In this document: piece by piece, positions 6,344 through 13,000 of the stretch | How positions within the stretch are numbered: the first letter of the stretch is position 1 | Layout of the letters: each line of letters opens with the position of its first letter | Origin: Bacteroidetes bacterium UBA3022 | GTDB taxonomy: Bacteria; Bacteroidota; Bacteroidia; Chitinophagales; BACL12 | Direction of reading: 5' to 3' | Length of the DNA stretch: 13,143 nucleotides | Assembly: GCA_002346225.1 (NCBI GenBank) | Contig: DDYY01000069.1 | Coordinates: 1 to 13,143, forward strand | Translations under genes and position numbers: made by a program | The notes under the pieces: model-generated | What the model was told of the DNA's origin: nothing | Databases searched by the model: none | Seen by the model: only the letters and a program-made list of their open reading frames with translations

Positions 6344-6844
6344 ATGAGAATTGTAACTTATATGGCAGCTCTGGCAGTTGCATGTACCCTGATGGCCTGC
6401 GAGCCAACCTCACAAAAGGAAGCTGCTGACGGCAAACTACCGGAAAACGAACAAAAACTGATTGATGAAGGCAGAGGCATCGGTGTCATCAAACACGTAA
6501 CAGTCAATGATTTTTTGGAAGAAGACCGCGCCAGAAGAGGTAAGGATATTTATGAAATGCGCTGCCAGTCTTGTCACGCAACCGATACCAGCACAGTGGT
6601 TGGTCCGGGTTGGGCGGGCATTACCCGGAGAAGAAGACCGGAATGGATCATGAATATGATGCTGAACCCACAAGGTATGCTGGAGAACGATCCTACCGCC
6701 GGCAATTTACTGGGTGAGTACCATACAGCGATGCCTGAACCGGGTATCTCTATTGGCGACGCCAGAGATGTACTGGAATACATGCGCACCCTCAGGGTGA
6801 AGACAGCTGAGGCAGATACCACTGCAACAGCACCCGATATGTAA
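6344..6844 (+). CDS. Monoheme cytochrome c lipoprotein
   Basis: This 166-residue c-type cytochrome carries electrons and is probably anchored in a membrane facing the periplasm. The N terminus is a lipoprotein signal (MRIVTYMAALAVACTLMAC) with Cys19 as the likely lipidated residue. The heme-binding site is CQSCH (Cys74, Cys77, His78) and the likely distal ligand is Met130 in YHTAMPEPGIS. The fold is class I, with VGPGWAGI after the heme site and a final helix DVLEYMRTL. An ATG at 6317 would add nine residues before the lipoprotein signal and begins exactly at an inverted repeat, so 6344 is preferred. The electron partner is unknown; no oxidase or dehydrogenase gene is adjacent. The stop is 5 nt from the convergent T9SS gene stop. 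Confidence 0.87.
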   Translation: MRIVTYMAALAVACTLMACEPTSQKEAADGKLPENEQKLIDEGRGIGVIKHVTVNDFLEEDRARRGKDIYEMRCQSCHATDTSTVVGPGWAGITRRRRPEWIMNMMLNPQGMLENDPTAGNLLGEYHTAMPEPGISIGDARDVLEYMRTLRVKTAEADTTATAPDM

Positions 6845-6849
6845 GCAAG

Positions 6850-8718
6850 CTATTCGGCCACCTTCACCATTAATTGCTGCAGTACACTTCCCTGCTCATC
6901 CCTTACCTCTATAAGGTAAGTTCCTGCAGGAAGTTCGCTGTCGGGTTGCAGTTGAATGGCCTTTTCAGAAGATGTAACAATGGCTACTGCACGTCCTTGC
7001 AAATCCATTAGCTGAATGTATAAGAGTCGGTTGAAAGTTTGCTCTATGGAAATGTTGTTTTGAAACGGATTGGGTGCGACCCGGATAAGGCTTTCCGTCT
7101 GACCGATATTGTTAAAAACCAGAGAATACACTGCTGAAAAACTGATACACGGACCGTTGGCAGCTGCCACCTGATACTGTCCTTCCAAAGCAGCGGTGAA
7201 GGTGCTATCGGTAGCGCCGGGAATGGGATTGCCTTCATAATACCACTGCAGGGGATAGTCGGAGGACGTGGCCAGTACATTGAAAGCCGTTGTATAGATA
7301 TAGGGAGTAAAAGGGTAATCCAGCAACTCTACACCAAAAGCCGAAGCGGTGGAAGTGCAGCCTCCGGTGGCGTTAGCCACTGCGTAGTAGCTGCCGGAAG
7401 TAGTTACCAAAAGCGTGTCATTTTCCGCTCCCGGAATGGGCGTTCCATCATTGTACCATTGCACTGTAACGGCATCTTCGGTGCTTACATGCAGTGTTAT
7501 GGTGTCTCCTTCACAGGCAGGAAGCGCATCTGAAGTGGCTACGAGGGGAAGCTCAGGTGTAGGGAAAATGGTGACTGTATCGTAAAAGGTGTATGCTAAT
7601 ACCGGATGAGAAATACTGTATTCCACCACCGAACCGCCGGGCAAGGTGGCTGTATAAACGCCGGGTTCGCCAACTGTAATGGTCAGGTTGCCGCAATTGT
7701 CATCGCCGCCGAAACCGCCTGAGTCATCGTCTTTGACACTGAGCATGAATTCGGCCCCGGGAGTTGTTTCCCAGCCCAGCACGAAAGTGAGAGGCGGATC
7801 GGTATCGACATACACATCGGTTACAAAACCGAGGTCGGGAAACTGCAGGTAAAGGTCTGGCTTTTCAGAAGGGGTGAGTCCGGTACACCCGACAATAATC
7901 AGGCAGTCATTGCAGTCTGTTGAAAGGACAGTAATGTAATCCAGTGTATATGGAAATGTATCGATGGTAACCGAATGTGTCACCGGAAAAAGTGTGGCGG
8001 TATCTGTTGTTGTATAGGTGACTGTTCCGGGGTTTTCTTCCGTGGAACTGCTGCCATTGCCGAAATCCCAGAAGTAGCTGAACCCGTCTGCACCATCAGC
8101 GCTGATGCTGGTGGAGAAATCTATAGCAGCCGGACTGCAACCTATCAGAGAGGAAGCAATAATGCCTTCTGTACCTGTAGCCGGTAACACTTCGAGTACG
8201 AGTTCGAATTCAGCAGGCTGGTCGCCCGCGGGGTCCTCCAGTGTGGCAATCAGGGGTACAGTAATGTTATAGGTGCCCGGAATGAGCGGCGTCCCACAAA
8301 TGCGCACACAGCCGTATAAGCTTTCAGATGGATCGTAGTCTACCGGAAAGGGCCCCAGATTGCTGGTTGCATTGATACCAAAAGGAGCACCAATGGGTTC
8401 CATGATATAATAATTGAGAAAGGCAAATGTCAGCTCCGAACCAAGAATCTCCACAGTCGTATCCTCCTGCAATACAAAGGTGACATCTGCTTCATAGTAT
8501 TCACCGGCGGTGGCAGGAGGCAGCGTAGCAGGATAGAGGCCGGGAAGGGTATAGGAATAATCAATAGCACAACCGGCACAACTCTGGGCATCAACATCTG
8601 ACGTTGCCAGCAGAGATATCAGTAAAATGATAATGCCTGCGCAGGTGCGCTCAAAAGGTGAGCAAACCCATTGTATAAGTACGGCCTTTCTCTGCATATA
8701 ATAAGGTGTTGTTGTCAT
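6850..8718 (-). CDS. T9SS cargo protein with PKD and Ig-like domains
   Basis: This 622-residue secreted protein of unknown specific role has a long N terminus ending in a signal peptide cleaved at VDA|Q (Gln45). It then has a Cys-containing beta-rich region (about 46-180), a PKD-like domain with FSYFWDFGNGSSS (about 190-265), a middle region with an Asp/Gly-rich segment DDDSGGFGGDD (330-340), and two similar Ig-like repeats (about 390-465 with WYNDGTPIPGAENDTLL, about 470-535 with WYYEGNPIPGATDSTF). A type A sorting domain follows from APNPFQNNISI to the end. Such proteins are surface-attached or released; no enzyme motif is visible. The start is uncertain: ATG 8718 or ATG 8697, both inside the upstream gene, and I see no later ATG before the signal peptide. 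It is probably co-transcribed with the upstream secreted protein. Confidence 0.85.
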   Translation of the reverse strand: MTTTPYYMQRKAVLIQWVCSPFERTCAGIIILLISLLATSDVDAQSCAGCAIDYSYTLPGLYPATLPPATAGEYYEADVTFVLQEDTTVEILGSELTFAFLNYYIMEPIGAPFGINATSNLGPFPVDYDPSESLYGCVRICGTPLIPGTYNITVPLIATLEDPAGDQPAEFELVLEVLPATGTEGIIASSLIGCSPAAIDFSTSISADGADGFSYFWDFGNGSSSTEENPGTVTYTTTDTATLFPVTHSVTIDTFPYTLDYITVLSTDCNDCLIIVGCTGLTPSEKPDLYLQFPDLGFVTDVYVDTDPPLTFVLGWETTPGAEFMLSVKDDDSGGFGGDDNCGNLTITVGEPGVYTATLPGGSVVEYSISHPVLAYTFYDTVTIFPTPELPLVATSDALPACEGDTITLHVSTEDAVTVQWYNDGTPIPGAENDTLLVTTSGSYYAVANATGGCTSTASAFGVELLDYPFTPYIYTTAFNVLATSSDYPLQWYYEGNPIPGATDSTFTAALEGQYQVAAANGPCISFSAVYSLVFNNIGQTESLIRVAPNPFQNNISIEQTFNRLLYIQLMDLQGRAVAIVTSSEKAIQLQPDSELPAGTYLIEVRDEQGSVLQQLMVKVAE

Positions 8719-9241
8719 TTATCTGTTGGCAAATTGTAGGTCGAAGCAGGATGCCTTCTACCTTGTTGTCGAACAATGCCGATTGAAACCAGCTTCCATC
8801 GTCTTGCATGGTCACCAGCATGGCTACACTCTTTTTCCCGTTGTAGGAATGTACTTTATCCTCCTTGGTTTCAGTCAGGTTTTTTTCATTGTCGTTAAAT
8901 ACCAGATAGAGCTTATCGTCTTTTACCATGCTGGCATGCGGCAGGAAAGCAGTCGTAAAATCGAGGTCTTTACCATCCACAGTAGCAGACAGAACCTTTG
9001 CCTGTTGCAACTTGAGATTTTTAGCGTATTTCTCAATGATGATTTCTGAAGTATTGAATAGCGTCTGTTTCAAACGTGCAATAAAATAGCTGTCATCATT
9101 GCTGTCTATTAAATCATATACGATAGTTTTCATCGGGTCCTTGCTCTTATCACTGAGGCGTACCTCCACTCCTGAAGATTTTTGTGCAGCAAGAAATGAG
9201 GTAGTCAAAAGTAAAGACAAGAGCAAGACAACAGGTCTCAT
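8651..9241 (-). CDS. Small secreted protein of unknown function
   Basis: I do not recognise a named family. From the ATG at 9241 the protein has 196 residues with a clear signal peptide, MRPVVLLLSLLLTTSFLAA|Q. The mature part is soluble, Lys/Asp-rich and mixed alpha/beta, with no Cys pair or catalytic motif that I can identify. A longer form from ATG 9265 would add eight residues, but a perfect -7 promoter element (9253-9260) lies inside that extension, so 9241 is the better start. The 3' end overlaps the start of the T9SS gene by 47 or 68 bp depending on that gene's start, so the two are likely one transcript. A shared surface or secretion role is inference from the neighbour only. Confidence 0.7.
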   Translation of the reverse strand: MRPVVLLLSLLLTTSFLAAQKSSGVEVRLSDKSKDPMKTIVYDLIDSNDDSYFIARLKQTLFNTSEIIIEKYAKNLKLQQAKVLSATVDGKDLDFTTAFLPHASMVKDDKLYLVFNDNEKNLTETKEDKVHSYNGKKSVAMLVTMQDDGSWFQSALFDNKVEGILLRPTICQQINDNNTLLYAEKGRTYTMGLLTF

Positions 9242-9270
9242 TGTTTTTTTTTCAAATCTATGCATTTTTG
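9241..9270 (+). promoter_or_regulatory. Putative promoter of the small membrane protein gene
   Basis: TTG at 9241-9243 and CATTTTTG at 9263-9270 (one mismatch to TAnnTTTG) are separated by 19 nt, the usual Bacteroidetes spacing. The predicted leader is about 15-20 nt. It overlaps the divergent minus-strand element at 9253-9260, so the two promoters share the same DNA. Confidence 0.35.
9253..9260 (-). promoter_or_regulatory. Putative -7 promoter element for the secreted-protein/T9SS unit
   Basis: On the minus strand this reads TAGATTTG, a perfect TAnnTTTG match. It lies 11 nt before the ATG at 9241 and decides that start over the one at 9265. No good -33 element is apparent. Confidence 0.5.
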
Positions 9271-9290
9271 TCTAAACTACCTGTACAACA

Positions 9291-9662
9291 ATGACACCCC
9301 GACCCGAACCCATTCAGCTGGAGTGGAACACGATGTTCTGGCTGCATCTATTCGTGACGCTCATGTCATGGATTGGTCCGTTCGTAATCAACTGGTGGGT
9401 TATGGTGGCTATTTATGGATTGGTGCTGCTGCAATTCCTCGTGCTCAAGCGTTGTGTGATGAATGCCGGACATGAGCTGGAAGAAGGCGAGGGGGTAACT
9501 TTCTACGCTTATCTGCTGGAGCGATTGGGCATCCATTTTCCCAGGGTGCCGTTGAAGAAATTTGTCAGAGGTCAACTGTACATCTGGTTATCCGCAGGTG
9601 TAATAGTGCTGCAACTGGTGATCGGTTATCACCCGCTCATAGACTTGAACAGGTGGCTGTAG
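9291..9662 (+). CDS. Small three-helix membrane protein, unknown function
   Basis: This 123-residue protein has three likely membrane segments (about 15-30, 34-53 and 94-114). A cytoplasmic or periplasmic stretch between the second and third contains NAGHELEEGEG and a Lys/Arg-rich VPLKKFVRG. The sequence resembles uncharacterised membrane proteins that I associate with Bacteroidota, but I cannot assign a named domain. The ATG at 9291 is the first in frame and is preceded by a plausible promoter. The gene is divergent from the secreted-protein unit and its stop is 3 nt from the convergent tnaA stop. No catalytic or transport signature is visible. Confidence 0.72.
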   Translation: MTPRPEPIQLEWNTMFWLHLFVTLMSWIGPFVINWWVMVAIYGLVLLQFLVLKRCVMNAGHELEEGEGVTFYAYLLERLGIHFPRVPLKKFVRGQLYIWLSAGVIVLQLVIGYHPLIDLNRWL

Positions 9663-9665
9663 CCC

Positions 9666-11045
9666 TTAGCTGATAGGCTCCAGCTCGCAGGTGAAATGGC
9701 GAAGGAACTTGGGCTCTTTCACGATGCGATAGCCGCTCAGTGTATCCTTTCTGCGCAACAGTTCTTCAAACACTTCTATCACATACTCCATATGGCTTTG
9801 CGTATATACCCTTCGGGGGATGGCCAGTCGCACGAGCTCCATAGGTGCAGGAATGAGTTTTCCGCCTGCATCGTATTTACCAAACATGACAGAGCCTATC
9901 TCGACGGCACGCACACCACCAATGGTATACAAGGCGCACACCAGTGATTGGCCCGGATATGCTTCTACCGGTATATGCGGCAGCAATGCTTTGGCGTCTA
10001 CGTACACGGCATGTCCACCAATGGGTTGAATCAAAGGAATGCCCATGGCAGCAAGCCTGTCTCCAACGTAAGCAGTACTCCGGATGCGGTACCGCAGGTA
10101 GTCAGGATCAAACACTTCTTTCAAGCCAATGGCTATGGCTTCCATATCCCTTCCGCTCAATCCGCCATAGGTAGCGAAACCTTCGGTGATGATGAGCAGG
10201 TTGGTGCAGGCATCACTCAGGGCCTGATCCCGCATGGTTAAGAATCCCCCCATATTGACCAGTCCGTCTTTTTTCAAACTCATGATAGCGGCATCGGCTA
10301 AGCGGAACATGGCGCGGGCAATCTCTTCGTAAGAGGTATCGGCATAACCTTCCTCGCGGTGCTGAATAAACCAGGCGTTCTCGGCAATACGACAGCAGTC
10401 GAGCACAAAAAGTATTTCGTGTTTTTTACAGATTCGGGCAACTTCTTCTGCATTGGCCATGCTCACCGGTTGGCCACCGCCACTGTTGTTGGTAACCGTG
10501 AGTATGACTGCACCGATGTTCTCCGCACCCTTTTCCGCTATCAATGTGGAGAGCCGTATGGTATCCATATTGCCTTTAAAGGGATGGATGGTAGCCGGCT
10601 GGGTGCCCTCCGGAATCGGGATGTCAATGGCCTCTGCTCCGCTGTACTCAATGTTGGCACGAGTGGTATCGAAATGGGTATTGCTGATAAAGGTCTTGCC
10701 GGGTCCGCCGAGGTAGGTATACAGTATTCTTTCGGCTGCGCGCCCCTGATGGGTAGGCAGTACATGCTCCATACCCGTCAGGTTAAAAATCACATCGTGC
10801 ATATGTTGCCAGCTTACAGCACCGGCATAAGACTCATCGCCCATCAACATGCCGGCCCACTGCCGGGTACTCATGGCACCGGTTCCGCTGTCGGTCAGCA
10901 AATCAATCAGTACATCTTTGGCCTGGAGCAAAAAGGGATTGTAGCCCGCTTCCTCCAGCAGCCTACGGCGCTCCGGTTCTGTTGTCATCTGAATCGGTTC
11001 CACCATCTTGATGCGGAAAGGCTCAATGATTGTTTTAAATACCAT
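9666..11045 (-). CDS. tnaA: Tryptophanase (tryptophan indole-lyase)
   Basis: This PLP enzyme of the cytoplasm splits L-tryptophan into indole, pyruvate and ammonia. The 459-residue protein matches the tryptophanase / tyrosine phenol-lyase family throughout: EPFRIKMVEPI (8-18), THQGR (98-102), DCCRIAEN with Asp216 and Arg219 near the cofactor, SLKKDGLVNMGG with Lys259 as Schiff-base Lys, and LRLTIPR-like VRLAIPRRVYTQ. Two positions separate the two activities. HFDTTR has Asp126 where tyrosine phenol-lyase has Thr124, and VRAVEIG has Ile383 where tyrosine phenol-lyase has Arg381; both favour tryptophanase. ATG 11045 is preferred over ATG 11081 because the family N terminus starts here and a perfect -7 element (11061-11068) lies in the longer version. 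I see no tnaC-like leader peptide and no adjacent tryptophan permease. Confidence 0.93.
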   Translation of the reverse strand: MVFKTIIEPFRIKMVEPIQMTTEPERRRLLEEAGYNPFLLQAKDVLIDLLTDSGTGAMSTRQWAGMLMGDESYAGAVSWQHMHDVIFNLTGMEHVLPTHQGRAAERILYTYLGGPGKTFISNTHFDTTRANIEYSGAEAIDIPIPEGTQPATIHPFKGNMDTIRLSTLIAEKGAENIGAVILTVTNNSGGGQPVSMANAEEVARICKKHEILFVLDCCRIAENAWFIQHREEGYADTSYEEIARAMFRLADAAIMSLKKDGLVNMGGFLTMRDQALSDACTNLLIITEGFATYGGLSGRDMEAIAIGLKEVFDPDYLRYRIRSTAYVGDRLAAMGIPLIQPIGGHAVYVDAKALLPHIPVEAYPGQSLVCALYTIGGVRAVEIGSVMFGKYDAGGKLIPAPMELVRLAIPRRVYTQSHMEYVIEVFEELLRRKDTLSGYRIVKEPKFLRHFTCELEPIS

Positions 11046-11060
11046 CCGTTCGAGTTTGGT

Positions 11061-11068
11061 CAAAAGTA
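11061..11068 (-). promoter_or_regulatory. Putative -7 promoter element of tnaA
   Basis: On the minus strand this reads TACTTTTG, a perfect TAnnTTTG match 15 nt before the ATG at 11045. The -33 region is not recognisable. The implied leader of about 10 nt leaves no room for a regulatory leader peptide from this promoter. Confidence 0.5.
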
Positions 11069-11134
11069 GAAAGTTGCCCAACCCGACAGGATGATGTTTA
11101 TCACCCCGCCACCGGATTTTTCCCTTTCAAGTAG

Positions 11135-11142
11135 TAATTTTG
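11135..11142 (+). promoter_or_regulatory. Putative -7 promoter element for the 11147 gene
   Basis: TAATTTTG is a perfect TAnnTTTG match, ending 4 nt before the ATG at 11147, so that gene would have a leaderless transcript or start further in at ATG 11189. No clear -33 element is seen. Confidence 0.4.
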
Positions 11143-11146
11143 TGGA

Positions 11147-11458
11147 ATGGAAAACAAGGGGGAAAATTCCCGGGTCGACTGGAGCCACATGTGGGAAGGG
11201 CTCTATTATCTCAGTTTCTTTATTCTGGCTACCCTGGTGGTTATCCCCAACCTGGGCAAGACACTTACGCTGGGTTATTACTACCCGGTTGCCATGCTCA
11301 TCTATGGTACCATCGGTGTGCTGGCAGGCATTTTCGTGTACCGACTGGTGCAGCATGCAGCGGCATGGATTAAAATGGGCATCATTGTGGCTATCTATCT
11401 GGCAGTTTTTTACCAACTGCTGACACATCTCGACAGATTTACCATCCCCGATATGTAA
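11147..11458 (+). CDS. Small membrane protein, unknown function
   Basis: This 103-residue protein has a short polar N terminus and three likely membrane segments (about 18-35, 45-66 and 74-93), ending HLDRFTIPDM. I recognise no family and no catalytic motif. It shows no clear similarity to the other small membrane protein at 9291. It is divergent from tnaA with about 100 bp between the start codons. If the -7 element at 11135-11142 is real, ATG 11147 is leaderless and Met15 (ATG 11189) is the alternative start, leaving an 89-residue protein with all three helices intact. Regular codon use and the hydrophobic pattern support a real gene. Confidence 0.68.
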   Translation: MENKGENSRVDWSHMWEGLYYLSFFILATLVVIPNLGKTLTLGYYYPVAMLIYGTIGVLAGIFVYRLVQHAAAWIKMGIIVAIYLAVFYQLLTHLDRFTIPDM

Positions 11459-11590
11459 TTTTCGTAAAAGATTTCCCGCTTTTTCTGTTTAGCAAGTCGG
11501 TAGGCGATTGGAAAGTAAATTACCGGAGGTTTTTAAGCTTTTTTTCCTTGAAAATCAACGTTTTTACTTCCTATCGAGCCAATTAAATAT

Positions 11591-11598
11591 TACCTTTG
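11591..11598 (+). promoter_or_regulatory. Putative -7 promoter element of gltA
   Basis: TACCTTTG is a perfect TAnnTTTG match, 34 nt before the gltA ATG, which predicts a leader of roughly 30 nt. The -33 position holds only T-rich sequence (TTTTTAC at 11561-11567 is slightly far). The rest of 11459-11632 is AT-rich and holds no other feature that I can support. Confidence 0.5.
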
Positions 11599-11632
11599 AG
11601 TGGGATTTTGAATACTTTAAATTTATCTTAAT

Positions 11633-12919
11633 ATGTCTGAAACTGCAAAACTAATTCTTGAAAATGGCGAATACTCCTTACCTGTATATACAGGAAGCGA
11701 GGAAGAGAAGGGGATAGACATTTCTTCTCTGAGAAGCCAGTCGGGCTACGTAACCCTCGATACCGGATACAAGAACACCGGAGCCACCACCAGTGCCATA
11801 ACTTTCCTCGATGGCGAGCAGGGTATTCTCCGTTACAGAGGCTATCCCATTGAGCAATTGGCAGAAAAGAGCAGTTTCCTCGAAGTGTCCTACCTCTTAT
11901 TATATGGTGAATTGCCCAATGCAAAAGAATTGGCGGAGTTTACCAATAGAATCACACGACACACCCTCGTACACGAAGATGTCAAGAAGTTCTTCGACGG
12001 ATATCCCAGCAATGCCCACCCCATGGGCCAGCTGTGCTCTCTGATTTGTTCCCTTTCGTCCTACTACCCGGAGTCACTGAATCCCAACAGACCTAAGGAT
12101 GAAGTGGACTTATCCATCGTCCGCATATTGGCTAAGATGCCTACCCTGGTATCATGGATTTATAAAAAGTCTATCGGTCACCCGCTGATCTATCCCAACA
12201 ATAAGCTTGATTACGTTACCAACTTCATGTTCATGACTTTCGGTATGCGTACAGAAGATTTCGTGGCCGATCCGGTAATCATTGAAGCACTTGATAAATT
12301 GCTGATCCTGCACGCCGATCATGAGCAAAACTGTTCTACAAGTACCGTGAGGTTGGTAGGTTCTTCTCAGGCTAATCCGTATGCATCCGTAGCAGCAGGT
12401 GTTGCAGCCCTGTGGGGACCATTGCACGGTGGAGCCAACCAAAAAGTAATTGAAATGCTCGATCAAATCCAGAACGATGGTGGTAATACCGCCAAATGGA
12501 TTGAGAAAGCCAAGGATAAGAACGATCCATTCCGATTGATGGGCTTCGGTCACCGTGTGTACAAAAACTTCGACCCCAGGGCCAAAATCATTAAGGAAGC
12601 TTGCGACAATGTGTTGAATAAACTGGGAATCCACGATCCTATTCTCGACATCGCAAAACAACTGGAGGAAGTAGCATTACAGGATCCTTACTTTGTAGAA
12701 AAGAAACTCTATCCGAACGTAGACTTCTACTCTGGTATCATTTATAGAGCTATCGGCTTCCCGACAGAAATGTTTACGGTGTTGTTCGCTCTGGGTCGCC
12801 TGCCCGGCTGGCTGGCTCAGTGGAAGGAAATGCGCGAAGATGGTCAGCCTATCGGCCGCCCGCGTCAAATCTATACCGGCAGTCCGAGAAGGGATTATAC
12901 CAACATCGCTACCCGGTAA
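11633..12919 (+). CDS. gltA: Citrate synthase (type II, GltA)
   Basis: This enzyme condenses acetyl-CoA and oxaloacetate to citrate at the entry of the TCA cycle, in the cytoplasm. At 428 residues it matches the bacterial hexameric type. The catalytic triad is intact: His265 in ALWGPLHGGAN, His307 in MGFGHRVYKNFDPRA and Asp364 in PNVDFYSG. His230 in LHADHEQN and the Arg-rich C terminus (GRPRQIYTG) that contacts substrate are also present. The N-terminal beta domain (about 1-50) typical of Gram-negative enzymes is present; 2-methylcitrate synthases usually lack it and are shorter, which argues against that alternative. The gene stands alone, with its own -7 element upstream and a strong terminator 15 nt after the stop. 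Confidence 0.96.
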   Translation: MSETAKLILENGEYSLPVYTGSEEEKGIDISSLRSQSGYVTLDTGYKNTGATTSAITFLDGEQGILRYRGYPIEQLAEKSSFLEVSYLLLYGELPNAKELAEFTNRITRHTLVHEDVKKFFDGYPSNAHPMGQLCSLICSLSSYYPESLNPNRPKDEVDLSIVRILAKMPTLVSWIYKKSIGHPLIYPNNKLDYVTNFMFMTFGMRTEDFVADPVIIEALDKLLILHADHEQNCSTSTVRLVGSSQANPYASVAAGVAALWGPLHGGANQKVIEMLDQIQNDGGNTAKWIEKAKDKNDPFRLMGFGHRVYKNFDPRAKIIKEACDNVLNKLGIHDPILDIAKQLEEVALQDPYFVEKKLYPNVDFYSGIIYRAIGFPTEMFTVLFALGRLPGWLAQWKEMREDGQPIGRPRQIYTGSPRRDYTNIATR

Positions 12920-12933
12920 GTGATATAAATTAT

Positions 12934-12970
12934 AAAAAGGCGGAACTGATGTCAGTTCCGCCTTTTTTTT
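12934..12970. terminator. Intrinsic terminator after gltA, probably bidirectional
   Basis: The arms AAAAAGGCGGAACTGA (12934-12949) and TCAGTTCCGCCTTTTT (12952-12967) are perfectly complementary around a 2-nt centre, so the physical loop will be slightly larger. The GC-rich stem is followed by eight T on the plus strand. The matching A-run on the left gives a shorter U-tract for minus-strand transcripts. Confidence 0.93.
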
Positions 12971-13000
12971 ATACATTTATTTTAGCAATCAAAGAGCCCA

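Noticed and set aside
6902..6932. Hairpin plus palindrome considered as a terminator for the cytochrome transcript
   Set aside because: No T-tract follows on either strand, and the bases encode the conserved PAGTYLIEVRD segment of the sorting domain, so coding constraint explains them.
10359..11069. 236-codon plus-strand open frame opposite tnaA
   Set aside because: It is entirely antisense to a well-conserved tryptophanase. Its translation is rich in His, Cys and Gly without domain character, as expected of a shadow frame.
9291..11458. tnaA with its two flanking small membrane proteins considered as one indole or tryptophan system
   Set aside because: The three genes are on alternating strands, the two membrane proteins are not alike, and neither resembles a tryptophan permease.
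12152..12661. 169-codon minus-strand open frame opposite gltA
   Set aside because: Citrate synthase is unambiguous on the plus strand and the antisense product shows no recognisable domain.
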